Below the pieces are notes generated by a model that worked only from the letters and a program-made list of their open reading frames with translations, made no database searches and was not told where the DNA came from. Below, piece by piece: positions 1 through 11,800 of a stretch of 64,000 nucleotides of DNA (the first letter of the stretch is position 1; every line of letters begins with the position of its first letter). Source of the stretch: Taenia hydatigena (lineage: Eukaryota; Platyhelminthes; Cestoda; Cyclophyllidea; Taeniidae); the NCBI GenBank assembly GCA_036345935.2, contig JADWOT020000001.1, positions 31,625,062 to 31,689,061 on the forward strand. Reading direction: 5' to 3'. A program made the translations under genes and the position numbers.

Positions 1-3000
1 CAACTGAGTGGCGTGTGCGCCTGCCTCCAACTTGCAGCAGCAGCAACAGACACGGAGATAGCGGCGATGCAGAAGAAACAACGCTTATAGCCGCCTTTGC
101 GCTACCTCGTTCATCACGTCACCATGCGCTTTTAAAAAAGGATGATCAAGTGTGGTGAGATGAACGTTAAATTTTATGTCCCGCTCATTGTTTTTATTCG
201 CTTCGACCGAGAACAGCTAGAGCAGATCGCCCGGACTGCGGACGTCCTTAAATTTCGTACAATTTTTCTTTGTCAAGAGGTTGCTCATGCCTTAAGACCC
301 TTTATCCGGCACCATTTGCATCGCCGTCCCCTCAACTACCAGTCCACTCATGTCGGTGCACTTACTCCTCGGTTTATGTATATAGTCTGCAGTGTCTGTG
401 CGGCACCGCATTTGAGTCCTGGTAATCGGTCCACAAAGACAACAAAATTCTCCTCATGTGGTTGAGTGAATAGCCCTTCAAGTTGAACGAAATGTTGTCA
501 GGACTTAGTAGTGCTGAAGCTTCCGGTATTATCCGAAATCATTTACGCCTTTGATGTTAGGGGCAATCACATACTCCACTACCCAATACTTCTCTCACTT
601 GACGAAGCAGTGATCAACCTGTGACCCAACCTACGTCTTACCTCCAACAGCGAGCGTGACCCGTTTGACGCATCGACCTGCATTTTGTGTCATCATTGCC
701 AACCTCGACGTGAGGACATCACTGCAGACATTTGTACTAGCAATCAGTTGATACTGCAGCTCCCTCGTTGACTAGCGGACCAGTTTTCGTCATTGTGGCT
801 GCAAATACAGCCACTATGTGCCACTTCTAACTCATTGATAATTTTGCGAACCACAAATGTTTACGTCATTACCATTTACCCGATTCTGCTCAAGTGGTTG
901 GCAAAAATTAGGATCTGTTGGCATTTTGTCACCGAACTATTTGCTTATGTTGACAGATCGGAAGCCATTTGGGTGCATCGGCACATATGCACTACAAGTG
1001 CTTGACGAAGTAGTCCTTAATGTTAGAAGAGAAGCTGCCTGCTCTAAATCCATTAGTTCGGAAAAAAAGCTCAAAAGTAAAATGATGGAGGAATGGTCCT
1101 TTGTGGTCGGATACCTTTGGGTACGGTTATGAAGGCGTAAACAAACAAGCGAATCCATCGAAATGTGCGACAGACTCGACTTTCATTCCCTTAGAGAGGG
1201 TAGAGTGAGAGCGGGCAACAAGCAGACTTCATTTGTACTGACGCAGCTCAATAGACCAATTATTGTCACACAAAAGATTCCGGACAGTTCCATTTGCCTT
1301 TTAATGCCATTTTCACAGACATAGGGCACATAGGTCAGGATGTTAACTTTAGGCAAACACTCAAAACAAAAATTGCTTATACATTAGATCCGACCCAATA
1401 TACTAAAACAATCATGCGGAATGAACGCATGCACCTAGGGCCTATACTCCCTTTACGGTTAAACAGCTCGAATCGTATTCGTTTCCTCTTGTTTCCCACT
1501 GCTTGTCCTAAGGCATCGCTTCTCCTGAGATAGCTCCGTGCCGGTACGAGGCAACGATCACCTTAGGCTCACTCTTATTCCCCTTGCACAAGGAGCTGAG
1601 AGGCTTAGGATGAAAAAGTGGTGATTGCCGCCACTACAGTACTATTCGCCTTCATGTTGCATCCTCGACCCAAATTGTCAGCTACGTTTGGTCAAATAGG
1701 GGACCCCGTGGTTAGAGTGACCCAATCGAAGCCACCACACGAATGCACTCAGTTCAGAACTCAACGAACTACGTCAGAAAGTCTACTTCAATAGCCAAAA
1801 TGACTTGTAATCTTATGCCCTCTCGCATGAGTCAAGAGAAGTAGCTCACAAGCATTCAGTGGATTGACCTGCTGTCTCAATGACAAACGTTCCAAATTCA
1901 GGTGAGACGAAGGGAGGGCAGTAGTGGACGAGAGAAAGAAAATGGTTGAATGAGAAATCATTTTAATAAAAGCCATTGATTACGCAGAACGCTCTGCAGT
2001 TCCTCAAATGCAGCATCACCCTTCCCTTCAAAGTCATAATGAAGGAACCAACTTCGACAGTTCCGAGATCTCCACTTCACCCACATTGTTCACTTCATCA
2101 CCGCCTTGGCTCTAAACCGACTTTCCTACCCCCACCAACAACATCACCCTCCACCACAGTAGGGACTCTCGCATTCCAACTCCTCCAATCAACCCATTTC
2201 AGCGTCACGCGTGCGCATGCACAATTCATTGGAGAAGTGAACCACCCCACAACCACCCGACTACTCCCAGTAGCATCCAGAGCACACGCATTTCTGCTTC
2301 GTTCACCAACTAATCGACCTTACATTTCGCATTCATCTACCCAACCCTACCGCAACTCACATCCATTTCGGTTGAAGGGTTCGTGATTTAGACTAAAATC
2401 GCCCACCAGAATAAAACTTCCCAGATACGAATTGAGATTAAATTAACTTGTGAACTGTCGCCAAGTACGAAGCGCCATCCAGAATTGTCGAATCAAACGA
2501 CAGCCTAATCGAGTGCGTGGATGCGAATGTTGAAGTAGCAAGAAAAATAGGACACCTACGTGACAAGTCGACGCAGTAGGTTCCTGCAACACTAGTGCGG
2601 TTGATGACGCCACAGAAGGAGTCTCAGCCTCGGTCTCACCGGCGGTCGGGAAAGCGCAGTAGACCAAAGACATTGGAGAAGGGAGAAAAACTCTCCACTT
2701 CACTCACACAATCAGACGACAAGACAATGTGGGACGGCAGTACCTCACAAAATATGGCTACAAAGGCCAATGATTTACTTTAAAATGATAATCTAGAAGC
2801 CTACTTGACCAATCAACCACATTCGTGCTCAGGGTGAGCCCAAAATGCCATCTACTTATAAGCACATGAGTAGAAAGGTGTAGCTGATAAATTACACCAC
2901 ACACAGACGATCTCGTAAGTCCACTGAGAACCAAGTGTGTCTCCCACGAGAGGTAGACGCAGCCGAGACTTCGGCACACTTCCACTCAAGACTACAATGT

Positions 3001-3514
3001 GCGTAACTGCCACCTACTGCCATCAAGTCAAATCAGAGTCATGTGCTGACCCAAGATCGTGCGAATAAACAGCATTCAAGGCGCCAATGACTGTGAAACG
3101 TCCAGTGTTTCGAGCTGGTGTACGTATGCACACGCTACTTAGTCGATGATGCTCGAAAGTGGACAAGTGATGCGCCTCTCAGTCACCTGCGTGTGGGCGT
3201 TTGAGCCAACGGTGCTAATGCGTTTAACGTTGCACTGTGGAAGTATGCATCGTCATCCAGTAGAACCAGTCAGAGGGATGCATCTACTTTGCACTCCTGT
3301 TAATGACTACATGGATGATGCACAACTAGCCTTCTGTACAAGTAGCACTAGAGATCCACGTGGTTCCAGCAAAACACACAAGAAAGGCATTCTTTGCAGA
3401 ATGGTTGTGAACATAAGGTAAATGGCCGAAGTTGAGGGCAACGCAGCACCGACAGCCTCCATTCCTCCACAGGTTTTTAATATAATCTACAGTATCCAAT
3501 GGCGGCGTGGTGTC
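1..3514. other. Gene-free stretch, left edge
   Basis: No supportable gene was found on either strand. Short open frames occur but none has convincing splice sites, conserved partners elsewhere in the window or protein-like composition. About 937-1400 is a repeat that recurs inverted near 51.8-52.2 kb and is listed separately. The rest looks like unique non-coding DNA at this resolution. Confidence 0.5.
937..1400 (-). repeat. Decayed dispersed repeat, inverted partner at 51.78-52.21 kb
   Basis: The reverse complement of this stretch matches about 51780-52210. The best segment contains the shared string AAGGACTACTTCGTCAAGCA and the following GTGCCGATG. The same core recurs, more diverged, near 18.56, 30.61, 31.61, 43.57 and 51.40 kb, so this is one copy of a family with at least six members in the window. 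Frames across it are interrupted. The family identity is not recognised. Edges are estimates. Confidence 0.7.
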
Positions 3515-4830
3515 TCTACCCCACTCCTCAATACCCAACACATCCTGCATATGCAAAAGGAAGGAAGGAGGGCGCCTTCACTAGTTTCAACCGTAGCAAT
3601 ATTTTAGCTTTATCAATGGCAGCAGCAATAATAATACCTAAAGTATTCGCAATACCATAAGGAGGAGCAGCAGCAGTGTTGACGGCAGAGGAGAGAGGAA
3701 GACAGGAGGGCAGGGAAGGAAAGAGGACGGGAGGGGAGGGAAACAAATTCACGTCGTTTTCTGCACAGACAGGAGGGTGCTTCCAACCCCCTCTTCCAAA
3801 CATCCTATGCCCTCCAAGACATCGGGCAGGGCATGGGCTGGCGGGTGAAAGGTCGGTAAACAGCGCCTCAAGACTGCTCATTGAAGCCATAGATCATTGA
3901 GGGAGGATCCATCCCCGGCACCACCGCCACCACCAATGACACCGCCGGCCGATACGGGCCCGAAATTGGTTCGAGCATTCACCTGAATGTGTCCACGAGG
4001 CCACTCCGTGACACATTCATGCCACTTGGCTCGCTACAAGTGCAAAAGACGCCATTTCCATCACTTCAAACACACCACTACTTTCCCATCCTCTTCCACG
4101 CTCTCATCCGCCCAACACCCAAAAGGTAGGCTAATTACAACCAAATCTACGCCCCCACCACTACCCTTTGTAAGTCCGCATAAACGAGCACAAAATATTA
4201 TTTCATGACTGACATTTCCATCCTACTGCCTTCGCACAATTCTAACCACTTTTTCTACAAGAAATCCAATTTAGAAAATCGAGGCTAAAGCATTACTTAA
4301 GCACTGGCTGTAACCAGAGCCACCTTAGTCACACACTCGGGTGGAGCCAAGTCAGACACTTTTCCACATTTCTGCTAGATAATTTGTTTCCTTCACCGCC
4401 ATAGTCACAACTTTCTCGAATGCACCAGACCAGTCCCTGAAACAGTCTTCATCAATGACTATGAAATATGCACATTTTAAAGCATCGTCCCTTACTACCG
4501 CGAAGGACCCACTCAATCGCTTTGAACAGCACCTAATCGCCACACTTCCTCATCCAACGACTTTTGAAGTGAAGACGACAGTCTCTCAAAAGTAATTACC
4601 GATCCACCCTTTCTAGTGCCAAGTTAGGCTTTCGCGTTAATAAGGAACCAGCGTTCTCTCCCTGATTACAATTGGTAAGATTAACATTTACACCCTTAAA
4701 TGCGTTTAAGCCTTTCCAACCATTAGCTCAACCGCAAATACTGACTACTGCCAGCACTTTGAGGCTGCAAAATACATTTCCATCTTTTCCTCCAACACTT
4801 TCTACCTTTTCAGGATACAAGGAACCCGAT
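3515..4830 (+). repeat. 1.3-kb repeat, inverted partner at 61.74-63.06 kb
   Basis: This block aligns with the reverse complement of about 61740-63060 over its full length at roughly 85-90 percent identity. Landmarks are the start near 3540 (CACATCCTGCATATGCA), a shared block near 4020-4210 and the end at GATACAAGGAACC near 4813. Open frames survive in both copies (3987-4208 on +, 4352-4543 on -). Between the copies most changes are amino-acid replacing and several codons differ by stops, for example TGA here against TCA in the partner near 3983. I therefore read both copies as non-coding duplicated DNA. Confidence 0.8.
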
Positions 4831-5828
4831 AACTTGAACCTCTTGTGTCGCCACGTGTTGCAGAAAGGCGAGACGCCATTAACAACACCTAATGAATGTA
4901 AAGGACTTACGAAACTGTTGATGCAATAGGAATCGTTGGATGATGGAACCAATGTCCTCACCCGTGATGTTCACGCATACGCAACAACAGCAGTGGCAGC
5001 AGCGGCATTGGCGGAAGCAGGACACAGTGGAGGTGGCAAGGCATAGAAAGGCTGAGTCGCCCCTTAAGTCGATCCAACCACGTCCACCAGCCGTCGATGT
5101 GCCGTGGAGGACCCACCATATCCCCATCCTCCAGCTAGGCCGGGAGAATTGCACCTGAAACACTGAAATATAGCCCGGAAATAAATCTCGTCCTAAGAGC
5201 AAAACGTAGATCGGCAAGGGCACACCCAATCCTCATGCCAACACGAGGGACCACTGCGAACCCACCCAAGCGCCATGCTACAGCGTGCAAGCCGCCCACC
5301 ACCCCATCCCCGATAGTAATTATTCCACGTGAGGTCGGAAACTGCCTCAGCTTTCTGCCATGAATGTTCTCTACGCCCTCTCTCCCACTCCCTCCTTTTC
5401 AACTCCTTTTCCATCCGTTCTCACTCTTAAGGCTAAGTCGCAATAGCAGTGGGAGTAGCACAACACCCGCCCCCCGCCTCCCTCAATAGTTCGCGCCCAA
5501 CACACCCAACAGTGGAGACCTATTCACTTACTTACCGCCTCTGAACTGATGCATCAATACTTATCACCTCCACCCTCCCACAGCAACAACATTTCCGTAC
5601 CTACGGAAACAAAACATGCCACAGTTGCCACCAGTGGGCTCTAACCCATTGCGCTTCCATTCGTCGTCGTCGTCGTAAGAGAACGTCTCCTTCACTCACA
5701 CACCCTCGGCAGAGCTGCCCCAGCCTTTCCCCTCCTTCGCCGCCACCCACCCACTTACTCACCCAGCCACCCATGCCCGCGAAGACAAACATACGGAGGC
5801 ATAATAGCAGTAGTAGACCCTGTCGCTC
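4831..5828. other. Low-complexity gene flank
   Basis: This stretch precedes the first proposed exon of the membrane-protein gene. It contains CAG-rich sequence near 4980-5010 and C/T-rich, CCACC-rich tracts near 5460-5780, followed by five TCG triplets near 5665. Short frames such as 4940-5158 have biased composition (Gln, Arg, Pro) and no splice context. It may include the promoter and 5' leader of the downstream gene, but I see no TATA box I would defend. Confidence 0.35.
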
Positions 5829-8800
5829 ATGCCGACAGCTGCATCGCACAACCCAGACGGGGACACCACCGCCACCGCCGCGAATCACGCCAACATCTTG
5901 CAGTGCCTACCACTCCACACGCTCATCACATGTTACTTCACCATCACAACCACCAAGGTAAGTTTGTAGCATCTGAAAAGGAAAAAAAACCAAACAATGG
6001 AAAGACCGATGTGTGAGGGTCCAATGCACTGCAAAGCTAACATCCACAAACATAACTACTGATAGCAAATAAAGAAACAAACACCTCAACAAGCAAGCAA
6101 TTGAGACTGCTACAAAGTACAGGCTGCGTGGTGATGCCAAAGCTTCCCACCCATGCCGTCAAAGCTGAGCAACCTACCATTCAGTCATCACCGAGGCCCT
6201 CTACACAACATGTTTCACAGCAAGGATTACATCAACACAACAAGCAACCCCGGCCCTGCCCCCACTCCTCCGCCATCCATATGTGCTCCAACAACACGCA
6301 TATCATAGTGATGAAAATAGCGCAGGTAAAGCAGATAAAGAAAAGCGCTTTCCCACCCAACATATGAACGCACATCGATTCTATTACTGCACACAAAAAG
6401 GGACAGCAACAATTCATTTACCACAATCCAATCTTACCTGAGAAATATGTGAAGTGATAACAAAGGCAAGATTCGTACCCATTACTGCTGCAGCTTCTTC
6501 TTCTTCAGTGTCTATTCCAGCACGAAAACGAGCTAAATAATGCACAATAACATTTATGAATATAGTGAATAATTATTAGCAAAAAAACAACAATGATTGG
6601 TTGCCATGTCCTTAGCAACGTTAGAACTCCTCCAAACAAAATCGATCGCCATTAGAAAGCACATAAATTACAAATCGCCAAAACAATCTTAACTTATCGC
6701 TTCAAGTGTCGTACAGCAAAAAGTGTACGTGAGTAGGCATCGCAGTTGGAAAACAAAACGTCCTAACAGCCACGTTATGAGTGTTTTGCGTTTACTTTAC
6801 CAAAGTTACAAGTCCCTTCATCAAATTGGACCTCATTCATCAAAACTCATTCTTACTAAAATAACAAACCGCTTAAAAACAGTCAAAGCAATCGTACTCA
6901 ATCCAAAAAAAGTGTTTTGCAGTAAAAAAATCGACGTGATTAAACAACGCAAATGGAAAACAAAAAGTTATGACAGCAACTGCAGCTATTTCTGAAACGG
7001 TTGGTCTAACAAATAAACTGACAAATAAAGCAAAAGCATATCTCTACACACATTCATAAAATGGGTGCTTAATCGCAAGAAACCACCAAGCAAGTAATTG
7101 CCAAGCACTTCGTTGGGTTTTAGCACCTCTCCACTAAATTACGCCTCATTACTCAAATTCAAATGTCATTAAAAAACAAACAACCCCACAATCTGCTGCA
7201 ACAGTCGCAATTTATCTCTACACACCGAAAAATACACATGAGGAGACCTTGCAGTTGAAAAGTAGCCGTCAACATTCACATTAAGAGGCATTTCCTTCTG
7301 CCCCAACAAGTATGTGTATAAAAGAAAAAAGTTGACATTTAAAGTACCTCACAACAACTGACTAACTAAAAATACTCATAAGGCACTTAATACTTACCGG
7401 ACTCCCAACTTTTAGCAGCGGATAAAGGCGCATTACTCCACAAAAATTATCCCCAAAAACGCGCACCACTTACGCAAGTCGCGCACAAATCCGATTAATC
7501 AGTTCGTAGTTCGTCCGGTAAAACAAACGAATTTTAAATATTTATGCACTTACGATGGGATTATAATTACGACAAATACTTAAAGTTTCGACTTTCGCGT
7601 ACAAGTTAAGTAGCAAACACACTAATTCCAATTTACAAAGTGAGCAATACGAGAAAGTTGTTAATATGCGTATATCAGTAATATAAATGCATAATAGTGA
7701 TACTGTTAGGTTTGCCAACAAATCGTGAAAGTGGTTCTGTAGCGTCCCGAGGCTCCCTTAAGGCAGAAGAAGGCAAAGTGGCGGAGTAATATATATATAT
7801 ATATTCACCGGACAGAGGAAAGAAGGCTGCTGGCATGGCCCAGAGGCCAGCCCACGCAGCTAGGGCAATATGGCCACCTCTGTGACCTTGACAGAAATCG
7901 GCAGCACAAACAGATAAAGTACTACATTGCCCCTCTCCTCTTTCGAGCGTCGTCCCCGACGCACCCCTTGGTACACCTCCCGCGTCAGCCATCACAACGT
8001 AGTCAGTGCTGAAGAAGCACCCACGAGCTAACCATGCCAATCGCCGACATTCGACGCGATTGAGGCGATGCTTGACACCAACGTCAGTGATCCCTCTTGA
8101 CAGTGCATTGCACCTCGAGTTTCGTTTGGCTTGGAAACAAAGTCCAGAATAAGTGGTTCTGCCGACCATCAGTATGTCCGTAGGGGGGCGTTAGCACGCC
8201 AATCTCCTTAAGCAAGTATAAATAGGGGTAATCTTCGAAACGAAACTTCCCAGGTGGTCCATGGCTAGTGTCGCTTCAGTTGTTGATAGCTTTCTTGTAG
8301 GACACGGAGAAGGGGTAAATGCCGGAGGTGGACGTCGTTCGTGGCCCATCCGTAGCACATGCACTTCTTTCGCACCGCTGTAACATGCCGTAGGCGGTAG
8401 AGATCGGGATAAAATCCCTATAGAGTCGGGTCCGCTTTCCGCTGCCACCAATGTAGCGTCCCGAGGCTCCCTTAAGGCAGAAGAAGGCAAAGTGGCAGAG
8501 TAGAATATATATATATATATTCACCGGACAGAGGAAAGAAGGCTGCTGGCATGGCCCGGAGGCCAGCCCACGCAGCCAGGGCAATATGGCCACCTCTGTA
8601 ACCTTGACAGAAATCGACAGCACAAACAGATAAAGTACTACAGGTTCAAACTACAGCGAAAAATGTCGTTTTGTCAAGTAGCTGTACACTTCAATTTGCT
8701 TCAAGCATGTGTTTTGTAGCAAAGTTCACACTCAAAGCGAATAGACGGTTTGCTCAAATGGAGCAATGGACTGACCCTACCCACATGGTCTTGCATGTGT

Positions 8801-11800
8801 CAATCACCTTTACAAAAGATACGCATTTCTACGAAATTCCGTTGAACGTCTTCTTGGCTGGTGGGGTGTAAGCTGCGTTTTGAGTTGGCAATTTGCATTT
8901 GCGATGCCTGCACATCTCACTACACGTAGACGCTTTGGCACAGTAGCCAACTTCTTAATTACTACCTGATTCAAGCATCAACTTCGTAATTGCTTCCTCA
9001 TTTGAGCATCAGTCGCATTGGCAGCTGTTCCATTCAGTGGAGTGCTACCTGACCCTCTACCTCGTGTGGTAGCTGTCATGACATGACTTGTAATTGTCTG
9101 AACTTACCTGATCTGCCAATAACCCAAATGCAATTGTGAAAACTAATTCGATTTTGCTAAGGTAGTTGATCATGACAAGTTAACAGGATTACTTTTGTGT
9201 GAATTGATCTAAACTGTTTGATTCCCTCTGTCAGGGGACATGAGAAGGCTAAGAGAGTATGAGACATGTTTACTGAGCAACAGATAATGTTAGGGCTAAG
9301 AATCGCATCCATAATCTTTCACTCTTGTGAGTTTGCCATTGCGTTCCCTTCCCCTTTTCCTCCTCCTTTTCCTTTTTCCCCTCTGCCTCATAATCCCACT
9401 TCCGAGTCAGCTCCTTATTGTGGGGTTCGAAGGCTCCCTTGAAGGCAAACGAAGGCAAATATCAGGGTAGAATGCATATATTTAACAGAGCGAGGAGAAT
9501 GGGTTGCTGGAACACCTTTTACCAATGACTGCACCATCTCATACTTTATCGCTGGCTTTTTGTTCCTTCACTCCTCTTATTGAATTACTACTGGACATGA
9601 TCCCGGAAGATCCCTCAATTCTGCTTTTAGCTTTCGCATTATCCAAACCACCCTCGAAGCCTAGCAACACGACAGCTACAAAAAAGCATGACTCAGAGTG
9701 GTATTTAGTTTTCTAAACAACACGTTATTTAGTGTGCTTCAATCTGTCTACATTAACTACAGCTATTTAAGCGTCAAGCCTCTCCTTGTCCAGATCGTCC
9801 ACAAAGCCTCACATTTCTCTATCATTCACGACCAGTCTGCTTCACTCATTGCGCGCTGTCACGTGCATTTCAAATTTTCGTCTTCGATCCAACGATCGAT
9901 GTGCTGTCAGGCGCATCATCACCAGGTTCATATTTCTGTGAGTTACTCGCGATGTTGTCGGAAGAAGGAGCGCTCTACGCTGTATTTCTGCTCGCGTATG
10001 TGAGCTTTGCACTGCTCAATTTGAGCAGTAGTGCACTGAACCTACTCACATGGTCCTACATTTGGGCAATCGTTGGAATCGCTGGAACCCTTGTCGACTG
10101 GCAAGTAATTGCCAAGCACTTGGTAGGGCTTTAGCACCTCCACAAAATCACGCCTCATTACTCAAATTCAATTGCCATTAAAAACAAGCCCCACAATCTG
10201 CCGCAACAGCCGCAATTCAGCTCTACACACCGAAAAATGCACATGAGGAGAACTTGCAGTTGAAAAGTAGCCGTCAACATCCACATTAAGAGGCATTTGC
10301 GTCTACTCTAACAAGTATGTGTTTAAAGGAAGCAATTCCACGTCCAGAATACCTCACAACAACTAAATAACTAAAAACAATAAAGAGATACTCAATACCT
10401 ACCGGAATGCCGACTTTTGGCAGCGGATAAAGGCGCATTAATCCAGAAAAGTTATCCTCGAAAACGCGCACCACTTACGCAAGCCGCGCACAAATCTGAC
10501 CAATCAGCTCAAAGTTTGTCCGGTAAAACAAATAAAGTTTAAATTTTATATCTTTTTAATTAGACCATAATTATGACAAATACTAACAATTTTGACTTTC
10601 GCGTGTAATTTAAGCAACAAATGTGCTAATTACAATTTACGAAGTAAGCAAAATGAGAAAGTTGTTGGTATTTGTATATCGGTAATATAAATGCATAATA
10701 GTGATACTATAAGGCTTGCCAACAAATCTTATAGTAGTTCTGCAGCGACTTGAGGCTTCCTTAAAGCAAAAGAAGGCAAAGTGGCAGGGTAGAGTACATA
10801 TATTCACCGAACAGAGGGAAATAGGCTGCTAGCATGGCCCGGAGGCCAGCCCACGCAGCTAGGGCAGTACGGCCACCTCTGTGACCTTGACATAAACTGG
10901 CAGTTCTAACAAACAAAGTACTACAGTTCAAACGACAGCGGGTAATGCTATTTTGTCAAGTAGTTTCACACTTTAATTTTCTTTAAGCATGTGTTTCGTA
11001 GCAAAGTCCATATTCAAAACGAATAGACGCCTTGCTCAATTGGAGCAATGGATTGACCTTACTCACATTGACCTGCAGGTGTCGATCACCTTCACAAAAG
11101 GTGCGTATTTGTACAAGATCTCGCTTTGCATTTACTTGGATGGTGGGGTGTAAGCTACGTTTTCAGATGGCAATTTCTGGTTGTGATGTCTGCACATCCC
11201 ACTACAGGTAGACGCTGTGGCACAGTAGCCAAATTTGCAATTACTTCCTGATTTAAGCATCAAACACACTGACAGTTTTATTGTTTAGTGGAGTGCTACC
11301 TGAGCGTCTGCTTCGTGTGGCAGCTGTCATGACATGACGCTAATTGTCTGAACTTACCTGATCTGCCACTAACCCCAATGCAATTGTGAAAACGGGTTCG
11401 ATTCTGCTGGGATAGTTGATCATGATAGGGGTGGGAGTGCTCGACAATTTAACTGGATTACCTTTTGTGTCAGGAGACATGAGAAGGCTAAGAGAGCATG
11501 ATGCATGCTTACTGAGCCACAGATAATGTTAGGGCTAAGAATCGCACCCATAATCTCCCACTCTTGTGACTTTGTCAATGCGGTCCCTTCTCCCTCTCCT
11601 CCTCTTTCTTCTCCTTCTCCTCATAATCCCACTTCCAAGCCAGCTCCTTATTGTGGGGTTCGAAGTCTCCCTTGAATGCAAAAGAAGGCAAAATATCAGG
11701 GTAGAATGCATATATTTTTAACAGACAGAGAAAAATGAGTTGCTGTAACACCTTTCACCGATGACGGCACCATCTCATACTTTATCGCCGACTTTTTGTT

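Larger units (their letters stand above)
7738..8642 (-). mobile_element. Complete TRIM (non-autonomous miniature LTR retrotransposon)
   Basis: Two direct LTRs of 189 and 191 bp with TGTAG...CTACA ends flank a 525-bp interior that has no gag or pol frame. Perfect 5-bp target duplications GGTTC lie at 7733-7737 and 8643-8647. Orientation is set on the minus strand. A TGG-initial primer binding site follows the LTR at 8452-8642, and a polypurine tract precedes the LTR at 7738-7926. Size and structure fit terminal-repeat retrotransposons in miniature, which are known to be abundant in taeniid cestodes. Mobility would depend on enzymes from another LTR element. Transcription would start from the (TA)n-containing LTR. 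Confidence 0.93.
7090..10100. repeat. Tandem duplication, unit A (contains full TRIM)
   Basis: Unit A starts at GCAAGTAATTGCCAAGCACT (about 7090) and ends at GTCGACTG (10100), where an exact second start follows. It aligns collinearly with unit B (10101-12335) at roughly 89-90 percent identity outside the mobile element. The length difference of about 0.7 kb is explained by unit A holding a complete 905-bp TRIM where unit B has a solo LTR. The right breakpoint lies one or two bases from the splice donor of the membrane-protein exon. Confidence 0.9.

Noticed and set aside
4352..4543. Protein-like minus-strand frame with a counterpart on + at about 62040-62210
   Set aside because: Differences between the copies are mostly amino-acid replacing, and stops flank the frame differently in each, so there is no sign of coding constraint.
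7675..8169. 164-codon minus-strand frame
   Set aside because: It runs from flanking DNA through the 3' LTR into the TRIM interior. TRIMs are non-coding and the frame is broken at the equivalent place in unit B.
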